Numbered from the stretch's first letter, positions 34,519 through 44,637 are shown. The stretch is 64,000 bases of DNA from Borrelia sp. RT5S (GCF_021165755.1 NZ_CP088936.1:310001-374000); one strand, 5' to 3'. The notes: generated from the letters alone by a model not told the origin. Numbers and translations: made by a program.

Positions 34519-36099
34519 ATGAAACACAAAGTAATAATTCTTTTATCTTTCTTTGTTTTACTCTTATCCTCATGTACTGGCGATGAACACAAAGACAAGA
34601 TAACATTCAGAGTCACAAATGACAGTGAGCCCGATTCGCTTGATCCTCATCTCTCTACTTCTGTTCAAGCATTCAACATCCTAATAAATGTATTCTTAGG
34701 GTTAACAGTAAGGGATGCACAAACTGGAGGATACAAACCAGGACTTGCTCACTCTTGGGACATATCTAGTGATGGGCTTACCTACACATTTTATTTAAGA
34801 GAAGGTCTCATTTGGAGTGACGGCGTACCTATTACCGCTGAGGGTATTAGAAAGTCATACATCAGAATCCTTAACAAGGATACTGCTTCTCAATATGTTG
34901 ACATGGTTAAATCAGTAATAAAAAATGCTCAGGAGTACTTCGATGGTCTTGTACTTGACTCTGAGGTAGGGGTTAAGGCTTTAAACGACACTACCCTTGA
35001 GATAACTCTTGCTAATCCTAGACCCTACTTCCTTGATATGCTAACACACACAACATACATGCCTGTGCCAGTTCATGTTATTGAAAAACATGGTAATAAG
35101 TGGACTGATCCTGAAAACATGGTGGTAAGTGGGCCCTTTAAACTGAAGGAAAAACTCGTAAATGACAAAATAGTTATTGCAAAAAATGATAAATACTACA
35201 ATGCTAGCAATGTTGAGATTGATGAAGTCGTATTTTATACAGCAACCGCAAATACTGCTTACAACATGTACATAAATGACGAACTCGATTTCCTCATGAA
35301 AGTAGGCACTGAATACTTAGAAGAAGCTAGAATAAGGGATGACTACTATTCCTTCCCTATCAACAGAGTAAGCTATGTGGCATTTAATACTACTATTAAA
35401 CCTCTTGATAATCCAAAGGTTAGAGAGGCATTAACTCTTGCTATTGATAGGGTCGCTTTAAATAAGATTGCCTTAAAGAATCAATCAGCCCCTACAAGAA
35501 ACCTGACTCCATCGTTTGAAAACTATTCTTATGGCAAGGAACTTACACTATTTGACCCACAAAGAGCAAAGCAACTCCTGGCTGAGGCTGGCTTCCCTGA
35601 GGGTAAGGACTTCCCTACTCTTAAATACAAAACTTCAAAACGTGATGGTATGGGAATAACTGCAGAGTTTTTACAAGAACAATTTAAAAAGATATTAAAT
35701 ATTGATATTGAAATTGAGACTGAAGAATGGACAACATTCCTTACCAGCAGAAAACTGGGTAACTATCAAATGTCACACATGGGGTGGGCAGGTGACTATT
35801 CAGATCCACTGACTTTCCTTGAGAGTTTATTTACAACTGAATATCATACCTTCGGTGCTTATGGGTATTCAAACAAAGAGTATGACTCCCTTGTAAAGAA
35901 ATCCGATCTTGAACAAGATCCTATTAAACGTCAAGATATCTTAAGAAAGGCTGAGGAAATAATTGTAGAGCAGGACTTCCCTGTTGCTCCCATATCAATT
36001 GTTAAGTCTTACTACCTCTTCAGAGATGATAAATGGTCTGGTTGGACTCCTAATATTGCAGAGTATTATACCTATGAAGACATAAAGGTTAAAAAATAG
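34519..36099 (+). CDS. oppA: Oligopeptide-binding lipoprotein OppA, copy 2
   Basis: A 526-residue paralogue of copy 1 with the same signal peptide, lipobox and ribosome site. The two are base-for-base identical from about 32894 to 33556 (34694 to 35356 here). They differ mainly in short patches: residues about 38-60, 281-285, 315-322, 374-388 and the last 20. Such patches probably tune peptide specificity (inference from OppA family structure). By order it corresponds to BB0329. Confidence 0.93.
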   Translation: MKHKVIILLSFFVLLLSSCTGDEHKDKITFRVTNDSEPDSLDPHLSTSVQAFNILINVFLGLTVRDAQTGGYKPGLAHSWDISSDGLTYTFYLREGLIWSDGVPITAEGIRKSYIRILNKDTASQYVDMVKSVIKNAQEYFDGLVLDSEVGVKALNDTTLEITLANPRPYFLDMLTHTTYMPVPVHVIEKHGNKWTDPENMVVSGPFKLKEKLVNDKIVIAKNDKYYNASNVEIDEVVFYTATANTAYNMYINDELDFLMKVGTEYLEEARIRDDYYSFPINRVSYVAFNTTIKPLDNPKVREALTLAIDRVALNKIALKNQSAPTRNLTPSFENYSYGKELTLFDPQRAKQLLAEAGFPEGKDFPTLKYKTSKRDGMGITAEFLQEQFKKILNIDIEIETEEWTTFLTSRKLGNYQMSHMGWAGDYSDPLTFLESLFTTEYHTFGAYGYSNKEYDSLVKKSDLEQDPIKRQDILRKAEEIIVEQDFPVAPISIVKSYYLFRDDKWSGWTPNIAEYYTYEDIKVKK

Positions 36100-36177
36100 A
36101 TAATACGAATGTATCCCATTTAAAAAACAGAATGGTATTTAAAATTTATATAACAATAAATCAGTGTTGAAAGATAA

Positions 36178-36216
36178 ACAACTACTTCTGTAGAACTAGT
36201 CTATGAAAGTAGTTGT
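36178..36216 (+). other. 10-bp hairpin between oppA2 and oppA3
   Basis: ACAACTACTT (36178-36187) and AAGTAGTTGT (36207-36216) pair perfectly around a 19-base loop, about 80 bases after the oppA2 stop. There is no T run after it; it may be an inefficient terminator or an mRNA-stabilising structure. The rest of this 274-base gap shows no gene. Confidence 0.4.
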
Positions 36217-36373
36217 TGTCGTAGAAACAAAATTTTGAAATTATTGCAGTCGTCATCTTATCTATCCTTGTCTTGTTGTAGTTTTATTTTTCACCGTATC
36301 ATTTTATTGTCATAGAAAAATCAAATCCTTTGTGATTTTTAATTAAATTAGAATTAACTTTAGTAGGAAAGAG

Positions 36374-37969
36374 GTGAAAACAATGAAGATAAAGCAGTAC
36401 ATATTTATGACGCTTTTCGTAATATCAATCCTGTCTTGCGCTAAAGAAGATAGCAAGGAAATTATATCTTTTAAAATCAGCTTAGGGGGAGAACCCAGAT
36501 CAATAGATCCTCAAATCTCTGAAGATGCAATGGGAGCAGCTGTAATTGGACAAATGTTTAAGGGAGTCGTAGATATTGATGCACAAACTGGAGGGTACAA
36601 ACCAGGACTTGCTCACTCTTGGGACATATCTAGTGATGGGCTTACCTACACATTTTATTTAAGAGAAGGTCTTATTTGGAGTGACGGTGTACCTATTACC
36701 GCTGAGGGTATTAGAAAGTCATACATCAGAATCCTTAACAAGGATACTGCTTCTCAATATGTTGGCATGGTTAAATCAGTAATAAAAAATGCTCAGGAAT
36801 ACTTCGATGGTCTTGTACTTGACTCTGAGGTAGGGGTTAAGGCTTTAAACGACACTACCCTTGAGATAACTCTTGCTAATCCTAGACCCTACTTCCTTGA
36901 TATGCTAGCACACCACACATACATGCCTGTGCCAGTTCATGTTATTGAAAAACATGGTAATAAGTGGACTGATCCTGAAAACATGGTGGTAAGTGGGCCC
37001 TTTAAACTGAAGGAAAAACTCGTAAATGACAAAATAGTTATTGCAAAAAATGATAAATACTACAATGCTAGCAATGTTGAGATTGATGAAGTCGTATTTT
37101 ATACAATAAACAACAGTACGACTTCATACAGAATGTATGAAAATGACGAACTCGATGCCCTCACAACTCCAACCATTCCGTCTAACTTAATAAAAGAAAT
37201 AAAACTCAGAAATGACTATTATACTTCAGCTGTAAATGGGCTTTACTATTTTTCTTTCAATACTACTATTAAACCTCTTGATAATCCAAAGGTTAGAGAG
37301 GCATTAACTCTTGCTATTGATAGGGAAACCTTAACAGAAAAAGTGATGGAGAATAGCTCTATTCCCACAAGGGGAATTAGTCCAAATTTTAAAAACTATT
37401 CTTATGGCAAGGAACTTACACTATTTGACCCACAAAGAGCAAAGCAACTCCTGGCTGAGGCTGGCTTCCCTGAGGGTAAGGGCTTCCCTACTCTTAAATT
37501 AAAGTACAATACAAATGAGAACCATAAAAAAATTTGCGAATTTATTCAAAACCAATGGGCAATGATTTTAAACGTAAATGTCACACTTGAGAATGAGGAA
37601 TGGACAACCTATTTAGCAAGTAGACAAAACGGGAATTACGAAATAGCAAGAGGAGGATGGTTGGGCGACTATTCAGATCCAATGGCTTTCCTAGGCTTGT
37701 TTCAAAAGGAATTCACACACTTTACTTCCTATAAATACTTCAACGAAGAATATGAGAATCTTATTAATAAATCTAACCTTGAGCAAGATCCTATTAAGCG
37801 TCAAGATATCTTAAGAAAGGCTGAGGAAATAATTGTAGAGCAGGACTTCCCTGTTGCTCCCCTATATATATATGCAGGCAATTATCTCTTCAACAACGAC
37901 AAATGGACCGGTTGGGCCCCTAACATTCTTGAAAGATTTGATTTCTCTGAACTTAGAAGAATAAAATAG
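36374..37969 (+). CDS. oppA: Oligopeptide-binding lipoprotein OppA, copy 3 (mosaic)
   Basis: A 531-residue OppA paralogue. The N-terminus is distinct (MKTMKIKQYIFMTLFVISIL, lipobox ILSC, Cys22). A sequence almost identical to copies 1 and 2 then begins abruptly near 36577 and continues to about 37114. After that, divergent and near-identical blocks alternate (for example 37258-37325, 37391-37480, 37781-37860). The ATG six bases later (MKIKQY) may be the true start. It corresponds to BB0330 by order. A strong double hairpin follows. Confidence 0.93.
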   Translation: MKTMKIKQYIFMTLFVISILSCAKEDSKEIISFKISLGGEPRSIDPQISEDAMGAAVIGQMFKGVVDIDAQTGGYKPGLAHSWDISSDGLTYTFYLREGLIWSDGVPITAEGIRKSYIRILNKDTASQYVGMVKSVIKNAQEYFDGLVLDSEVGVKALNDTTLEITLANPRPYFLDMLAHHTYMPVPVHVIEKHGNKWTDPENMVVSGPFKLKEKLVNDKIVIAKNDKYYNASNVEIDEVVFYTINNSTTSYRMYENDELDALTTPTIPSNLIKEIKLRNDYYTSAVNGLYYFSFNTTIKPLDNPKVREALTLAIDRETLTEKVMENSSIPTRGISPNFKNYSYGKELTLFDPQRAKQLLAEAGFPEGKGFPTLKLKYNTNENHKKICEFIQNQWAMILNVNVTLENEEWTTYLASRQNGNYEIARGGWLGDYSDPMAFLGLFQKEFTHFTSYKYFNEEYENLINKSNLEQDPIKRQDILRKAEEIIVEQDFPVAPLYIYAGNYLFNNDKWTGWAPNILERFDFSELRRIK

Positions 37970-38018
37970 AACAAAGGGATGCCTATTGAAAATATTTTTA
38001 AATAGGCATCCCTTTGTT
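37970..38018 (+). terminator. 18-bp perfect hairpin after oppA3
   Basis: AACAAAGGGATGCCTATT and its exact complement AATAGGCATCCCTTTGTT (38001-38018) flank a 13-base AT loop, beginning right at the oppA3 stop. No T run follows. It may act as terminator or 3'-end stabiliser separating the three oppA genes from oppBCDF. Confidence 0.6.
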
Positions 38019-38038
38019 GATAAGTAGGGAAATAGCTT

Positions 38039-38084
38039 AGGGTCGCTGGTTCAGAGGTATGTTAACCTCTGAACCAGCGACCCT
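38039..38084 (+). terminator. 20-bp perfect GC-rich hairpin with T-rich tail
   Basis: AGGGTCGCTGGTTCAGAGGT (38039-38058) and its exact complement (38065-38084) enclose a 6-base loop, followed by TTGTTCGTTTCTGTTT. This is the strongest terminator-like structure in the window. Its right end CCCTTTGTT repeats the end of the preceding hairpin, so the two structures could exchange partners. Confidence 0.7.
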
Positions 38085-38482
38085 TTGTTCGTTTCTGTTT
38101 GAGAATCACATTAAGATTGAAAAAGAATTCCGACGCGGGTGCGTAGGGAACGTGATTTCTAACAAGGATCGTAACTTATACGTCTCAATCGAAAAATAGA
38201 ATCTTTTCAAGCAAAGATGAAAAGATTCACGTATGGGTTGGTTGGGTTTATTGAATGCCAATGAGCGGCCTCTAGACCAAACAAAACTGGTTATAGAGAT
38301 ATTAAACTCGAATACGATCACCAAAAGACATGCAAATTACAAAACGTAGACATCAAGTGTAATTACAAATAAATCATCGCTTTTAAAAGCAATAAAATAA
38401 ATATTAATATATATTTAACATTGTGTGTTAGAATAGTTAACTATATAGATTAAAAATCCTATTGTTGAAATAAGGAGCAACT
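38085..38482 (+). other. Unassigned ~400-base spacer before oppB
   Basis: No convincing gene is visible. A 72-codon minus-strand frame exists but lacks a ribosome site and resembles nothing. A 10-bp perfect hairpin GAATCTTTTC/GAAAAGATTC lies at 38199-38228. Base composition is less AT-rich up to about 38300 than after it. Borrelia maps show a small hypothetical gene (BB0331) here; this may be its relic. The last 80 bases are AT-rich and probably hold the oppB promoter (TTGTGT 38421-38426, TATAGA 38444-38449, spacing 17). Confidence 0.5.
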
Positions 38483-39403
38483 ATGCTAAAGTTTACCATA
38501 CAGAAATTGTTGGAAACAGTTCCGACTCTAATAGCAATAACTTTTTTATGCTTCCTAATAATGAGACTTGCTCCTGGGAATCCGTTTGATTCTGAAAAAC
38601 CTATCGATCCTCAGGTAAAAGAAAGGCTAATGCAAAAATATCACCTTGACAAACCTTTTTATGTCCAAGCTTACTACTACATCACAAATGTTTTAAGAGG
38701 TGACTTTGGACCATCATTGAAAAAGAAAGACTTAACTGTAAATCAGTATATAAAGTTGGGCATGCCCAAGTCGTTTACGATTGGGATAATAACTTTAATA
38801 CTATCTCTCTCTCTTGGCATTTTACTGGGAACAATAGCAGCTATTAAAAAAAATACTCGTATCGATTATGCAATAAGAATGATAGCAATATTTGGGATTT
38901 CTGTCCCTACTTTTGTAGTTGGTCCCATTTTACAGTATTTTTTGTCGGTAAAATTGGGGTTATTTTATACTTCTGGGTGGATTACAGAACGGGGAGGGCT
39001 TGCTAATTTGGTTATGCCTATATTAACGCTCGCTCTGCCGTATACAGCTATCTTTACAAGAATACTTAGAGGATCCATGTTAGAAATATTAAAGAGCGAT
39101 TTTGTAAGAACAGCTAGAGCTAAGGGGTTAAGTTTTAATGTAATAATCAGAAAACATGTATTAATAGGAGCAATGCTTCCTCTGGTAAGTTACATGGGCC
39201 CTATATTTGCTGGAATAATTTCTGGAGGCATGGTTGTTGAACAAATATTTAGAGTTGCTGGAATGGGCGTGGTTACAGTAGAATCATCTCTGAATAGAGA
39301 TTATCCATTACTAATGGGTTCAGTTCTGGTTTATTCAACCATACTACTTATCTCCATTTTAGTATCAGACATTGCTTATAAAAGGCTTGATCCGAGGGTT
39401 TAG
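38483..39403 (+). CDS. oppB: Oligopeptide ABC transporter permease OppB
   Basis: A 306-residue inner-membrane permease with about six spans. Its ABC-coupling EAA-type loop reads RTARAKGLSFNVIIRKHVLIGAMLPL, and the N-terminal LAPGNPFDSEKPIDPQVKERLMQKYHLDKPF segment is typical. Ribosome site AAGGAG. First gene of oppBCDF, 12 bases ahead of oppC. Separated from oppA3 by two hairpins and a 400-base gap, so probably also expressed from its own promoter. Confidence 0.95.
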   Translation: MLKFTIQKLLETVPTLIAITFLCFLIMRLAPGNPFDSEKPIDPQVKERLMQKYHLDKPFYVQAYYYITNVLRGDFGPSLKKKDLTVNQYIKLGMPKSFTIGIITLILSLSLGILLGTIAAIKKNTRIDYAIRMIAIFGISVPTFVVGPILQYFLSVKLGLFYTSGWITERGGLANLVMPILTLALPYTAIFTRILRGSMLEILKSDFVRTARAKGLSFNVIIRKHVLIGAMLPLVSYMGPIFAGIISGGMVVEQIFRVAGMGVVTVESSLNRDYPLLMGSVLVYSTILLISILVSDIAYKRLDPRV

Positions 39404-39415
39404 GAGGATAACACA

Positions 39416-40471
39416 ATGAGCAACTATGAACAAAAAAAAAACAACTCATTTGAATCTCATACGTCTACTAGAAGGGCTTGGTTAAGGTTTAAAGAAAATA
39501 GGCTTGCGTTTATAAGTATATTTGTTATTGGGTTTTATATAATCATTGCAATACTTCAGCCAATCTTGCCAATATATAAATACTATACTCAAGTAGTTGA
39601 ACATGCTGACTTACCTCCTTCTCTGAGAAACGCCGGGGAACTTTGGTACGAGAAGGAACTTAATTTCATAAAAAGATTGTCTGGCAAAGAGAAAAGAGAC
39701 CTTAATGAAGAAGAAAAAGCAAAATTAGAAGAAATAAAGAGAAGAATAAAAACAGAAGTCCAAAAAATTGATGGTAGGGATGTTAGGATACACGAAAGAA
39801 TATACTTACTGGGGACAGACAGCCTTGGGAGAGATCTGCTTGCAAGGATAATACAGGGAAGCCAAATATCAATATCTGTAGGGTTTATTGGCGCGTTCAT
39901 CTCGATGATAATAGGAACTGTAGTAGGGGCAATAGCAGGTTTTTTTGGCGGAATTCCAGATAGAATAATAACTAAAACTATAGAAATACTTTACGTCTTG
40001 CCTTCCTTACTTGTCATAATAACATTGATGACTGTTATGGAGAGGAATATAATGGGATTGTTTGTTGCAATTAGCATTATTTCATGGCTGTCACTCGCTA
40101 GGATAGTTAGAGGACAAATACAATCGCTTTCAAAATCTGAATTTATACAAGTAGCTAGGACCCTGGGTGCAACGAATAAAAGAATGATATTTAACCATTT
40201 AATTCCCAATAGCCTTGGCATGATAGCAATAATTACAACAATGAATGTTCCATCTTTTATTATGATTGAATCATTTTTGTCGTTTCTAGGCCTTGGAATA
40301 TCAGCCCCTATGACCAGTTGGGGCGAGTTAGTAAAAAATGGAATTCCTACATTTATTGAATATCCATGGAAAATTTTTATTCCAGCAACAGTCATGACAA
40401 TATTCTTGTTATTCATGAATTTTTTAGGAGACGGATTAAGAGATGCATTCGATCCAAAGGACAACCTCTAG
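39416..40471 (+). CDS. oppC: Oligopeptide ABC transporter permease OppC
   Basis: A 351-residue permease. After the first membrane span it carries a longer charged extracytoplasmic segment (about 60-125, WYEKELNFIKRLSGKEKRDLNEEEKAKLEEIK) than common OppC proteins. The core holds LLGTDSLGRDLLARIIQGSQISI and EAA-loop VARTLGATNKRMIFNHLIPNSLG. Follows oppB with GGAGG in the gap. Confidence 0.95.
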   Translation: MSNYEQKKNNSFESHTSTRRAWLRFKENRLAFISIFVIGFYIIIAILQPILPIYKYYTQVVEHADLPPSLRNAGELWYEKELNFIKRLSGKEKRDLNEEEKAKLEEIKRRIKTEVQKIDGRDVRIHERIYLLGTDSLGRDLLARIIQGSQISISVGFIGAFISMIIGTVVGAIAGFFGGIPDRIITKTIEILYVLPSLLVIITLMTVMERNIMGLFVAISIISWLSLARIVRGQIQSLSKSEFIQVARTLGATNKRMIFNHLIPNSLGMIAIITTMNVPSFIMIESFLSFLGLGISAPMTSWGELVKNGIPTFIEYPWKIFIPATVMTIFLLFMNFLGDGLRDAFDPKDNL

Positions 40472-40483
40472 GAGAGTAATTAA

Positions 40484-41356
40484 ATGAAAGAAGACTATAT
40501 ACTGGACATCAAAAATTTAGCAATTGAGTTTAAGCTGAAGCACACAACAATATACCCTGTAAACGGCATAAACTTAAAGGTTAAAAGAGGAGAAATTAGA
40601 GCCATTGTTGGGGAATCTGGCAGCGGAAAGTCTGTTACAAGCATGGCTATTTTAAAGCTGCTACCTGAAATGACAACAGTATACAAAGAAGGCGAAATAC
40701 TATTTGAAGGACAAGATTTGCTTAAGCTTGGTGAAAAAGAACTCCAAGGTATTAGAGGCAACAAAATAGCCATGATATTTCAAGATCCAATGACTTCTCT
40801 AAACCCGTATTTAAGAATATCTACACAAATTGAAGAAACAATAATGTTGCACCAAAAACTAGACAAACATACAGCAAAGAAAAAAGCAATAGAAATGCTG
40901 AAGACTGTTGGTGTTGTGAATGCAGAAGAGAGAATAGAGCATTACCCACATCAATTCTCAGGAGGAATGAGACAGAGAGTTATGATTGCGATGGCTTTAA
41001 GTTGTCATCCATCTTTATTAATAGCAGATGAACCCACTACAGCTCTTGATGTCACTATCCAAGAACAAATACTATTGCTTATTAAAAGTTTATCTAAAAA
41101 ATTCAATACTTCAACAATACTAATAACTCATGACTTAGCAGTAGTTGCAGAAATTTGCGATACGGTATCTGTGATGTATCGGGGTGAATTTGTGGAAGAA
41201 GGGACAGTAGAAAAAATATTTAAAAACCCTCGGCATCCGTATACAATCGGGCTCTTAAAGTCGATACTCACTCTGGATCAAGACCCGAATGAAAAACTTT
41301 ACTCAATTAAGGAAAACTCTACTGCAACGACTATAAGTGACATCGAGGAGCTTTAA
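40484..41356 (+). CDS. oppD: Oligopeptide ABC transporter ATPase OppD
   Basis: A 290-residue ABC ATPase. Walker A GESGSGKS (about 43-50), Q-loop MIFQDPMTSLNP, signature FSGGMRQR, Walker B LLIADEPTTALD and switch ILITHDLAVV are all intact. The C-terminus is shorter than E. coli OppD and lacks the four-Cys Fe-S motif seen in some family members. Abuts oppF directly. Confidence 0.95.
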   Translation: MKEDYILDIKNLAIEFKLKHTTIYPVNGINLKVKRGEIRAIVGESGSGKSVTSMAILKLLPEMTTVYKEGEILFEGQDLLKLGEKELQGIRGNKIAMIFQDPMTSLNPYLRISTQIEETIMLHQKLDKHTAKKKAIEMLKTVGVVNAEERIEHYPHQFSGGMRQRVMIAMALSCHPSLLIADEPTTALDVTIQEQILLLIKSLSKKFNTSTILITHDLAVVAEICDTVSVMYRGEFVEEGTVEKIFKNPRHPYTIGLLKSILTLDQDPNEKLYSIKENSTATTISDIEEL

Positions 41357-42337
41357 ATGAACGATGAAAAAGATGTAATTCTTAAGGTAGACAATCTAGT
41401 ACAGACATTTACGATTGGAGAAGACTTTCTGTTTTGGAGAAACAAACGCAAGATAAACGCTGTAAATGGAATTAGTTTTGGGGTTGAACGCAATAAAACA
41501 TTGGGACTTGTTGGAGAATCTGGGTGTGGCAAATCAACAACTCTGAGATCAATAATGCAACTCTACACACCTACAGCTGGAAGCATATATTTTAATGGAA
41601 AGGATATTACAAAACTTCCAAAAAGAGAACTCTTGAAAACTAAAAAAGACATGCAAATGGTTTTTCAAGACCCACACACATCCCTTAATCCAAGAATGAC
41701 AATAAGAGAAATAATAGCAGAACCGTTGGTTATATATAATGAAAATAGGATTCTTCCAAAAACAAGACAAGAAATAGACAAGAGAGTGGACGAACTAATG
41801 GATATTACTGAGCTTGAAAAAAGTATGTTATCTAGATATCCACACGAGTTTTCAGGTGGACAAAGACAGAGGATAGGTATAGCAAGAGCGCTTGCTTTAA
41901 ATCCTAAGCTTTTACTTCTAGATGAAGCTGTGTCAGCTTTGGATGTATCGATAAGAGCTCAAATTCTGAATTTACTCAAAACTTTACAAAAGGAGTTAAA
42001 TCTATCTTATCTCTTTATCTCCCATGACTTGGCTGTGGTTAAATATATGAGTGACAAAATTGCTGTAATGTATTTGGGAGTCATTTTAGAGGTTGCACCT
42101 AGAGATATTTTATTTTCAAATCCTATCCACCCATACACCAAAACTTTAATAGCGTCTATTCCTGAAATCGACCCTGAAAAAAGAAAAAACAAAACTATAA
42201 AACTTGATGAGCCGTCTCTAACGAGCATACGAAATACGAGTCCTACGAAAGAAAACTTAGTGCTTAAAGAAGTGGAAAAAGGTCATTTTGTATCTAGATA
42301 TCTCTTTGATGAAATGAATAGCCTATTAAATAAATGA
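41357..42337 (+). CDS. oppF: Oligopeptide ABC transporter ATPase OppF
   Basis: A 326-residue ABC ATPase pairing with OppD. Walker A GESGCGKS (about 53-60), Q-loop MVFQDPHTSLNP, signature FSGGQRQR, Walker B LLLLDEAVSALD and switch FISHDLAVV are intact. It begins immediately after the oppD stop and ends the operon. The 118 bases after it contain no gene and converge on p26. Confidence 0.95.
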   Translation: MNDEKDVILKVDNLVQTFTIGEDFLFWRNKRKINAVNGISFGVERNKTLGLVGESGCGKSTTLRSIMQLYTPTAGSIYFNGKDITKLPKRELLKTKKDMQMVFQDPHTSLNPRMTIREIIAEPLVIYNENRILPKTRQEIDKRVDELMDITELEKSMLSRYPHEFSGGQRQRIGIARALALNPKLLLLDEAVSALDVSIRAQILNLLKTLQKELNLSYLFISHDLAVVKYMSDKIAVMYLGVILEVAPRDILFSNPIHPYTKTLIASIPEIDPEKRKNKTIKLDEPSLTSIRNTSPTKENLVLKEVEKGHFVSRYLFDEMNSLLNK

Positions 42338-42418
42338 ATTTTGCGCGACCTGCGTCAGATAGAAGGCCTCTGAATCCTCTATTTACGCTTGTGTTGTTGA
42401 ATTCCCACTCCCGAAATT

Positions 42419-42439
42419 TGGCAACCGAGCCACTTGCCA
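42419..42439. other. Short hairpin in the oppF / p26 convergent gap
   Basis: TGGCAA and TTGCCA pair around a 9-base loop. The surrounding 118 bases are richer in G+C than neighbouring spacers. It may be a weak bidirectional terminator; no tRNA fold is seen. Confidence 0.3.
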
Positions 42440-42455
42440 CCTTAGATAAAAAGGA

Positions 42456-43226
42456 TTAGTTGTCAAAATAAGAAACCTCAAAATCTGTCTTATCGTCTTT
42501 TCCCTTAACGAAATACAGACTGGTTCTGTTGACGTTGTTCTTATCTATAACCTTATTACCAGAATCAACAAAATAATAATAGATCCTACCCTTGGGAAGG
42601 TCTTTAAGTTTGATGGTATATACCCCCTTATTGTGCTTCTTCTCAACTAATCTGTTTAAAAAAGGATTGAAATTATTAAAATTACCGGCTATTGTAACAA
42701 CCTGACCAGGACGACCTATATAAAAAATTTCAACCTCTCTACTATCAGAAGAATCAATTGGATTCCGTAAAGAGACATAACTATCATTTGTACCTGAAAT
42801 ATCAATTACAGAAAATGGAATAAAGTCTTTGTCATAAACTACATTCGCATTATATTCATCATTCGTCCAAATTCCATCCACAACAAGTTTATACTTTATT
42901 CTAGCAAGCCCATGAGGTAAATCTACCTTTACAAAAAAAAGACCATGCTTATTCCTCTGAAACAGATACTTTTTCGAATAACCATCAAAATCAAAAACGG
43001 CGAAGACCTTCCTGATGCTCTTATCTGGAGGATAAAACATGATAACCTTCTTAGAGTCAACAATAGGCGTTAAATCATCCTTCCTTGTCGAAATTTCCAA
43101 AAATTCGATTAAAGATAAACTAAAATTTGCTACAACATACCCTCTTAAGGCGATGCTGCCAACCCCAAGGAGATATAACACAAAACACAAAAAAAACTTC
43201 GGAACTCTTCTCACAACCCAATCCAA
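42456..43226 (-). CDS. P26-like protein with two E-set/CBM48-like domains (BB0336)
   Basis: A 256-residue exported protein corresponding to Borrelia P26. After a hydrophobic N-terminus there are two similar beta-sandwich modules. The first has MFYPPDKSIRKVFAVFDFDGY and IKYKLVVDGIWTNDEYN. The second has VTIAGNFNNFNPFLNRL and GRIYYYFVDSGNKV. Both follow the glycogen-binding (CBM48/AMPK-beta) pattern. The start is unclear: TTG at 43226 or the GTG four codons later (MRRVPKFFLCF). It is divergent from eno. Sugar binding is inference from the fold. Confidence 0.75.
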   Translation of the reverse strand: MDWVVRRVPKFFLCFVLYLLGVGSIALRGYVVANFSLSLIEFLEISTRKDDLTPIVDSKKVIMFYPPDKSIRKVFAVFDFDGYSKKYLFQRNKHGLFFVKVDLPHGLARIKYKLVVDGIWTNDEYNANVVYDKDFIPFSVIDISGTNDSYVSLRNPIDSSDSREVEIFYIGRPGQVVTIAGNFNNFNPFLNRLVEKKHNKGVYTIKLKDLPKGRIYYYFVDSGNKVIDKNNVNRTSLYFVKGKDDKTDFEVSYFDN

Positions 43227-43256
43227 AAACCTAAACGCAACCCTTCCGACAAATAC

Positions 43257-43285
43257 TACACATTTATCTCGTTTCCTATTATACT
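43257..43285 (+). promoter_or_regulatory. Candidate eno promoter
   Basis: TACACA (43257-43262) and TATACT (43280-43285) are 17 bases apart, 50 bases before the eno ATG. The -35 is a four-of-six match. Confidence 0.45.
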
Positions 43286-43305
43286 GAAAACATACAGTAA
43301 AGTAA

Positions 43306-44636
<1,331 letters not shown>

Positions 44637-44637
<1 letters not shown>

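Noticed and set aside
38039-38084. tRNA-like or CRISPR-like element
   Set aside because: The GGTTCAGAGG...CCTCTGAACC sequence is one long simple hairpin without cloverleaf arms, and there are no spaced direct repeats.
38106-38324. 72-codon minus-strand frame in the oppA3-oppB spacer
   Set aside because: No ribosome site, atypical residue composition and no recognisable similarity; more likely chance or a relic.
42338-42455. tRNA gene between oppF and p26
   Set aside because: I could not form a cloverleaf with a TTCGAATC-type T loop on either strand.
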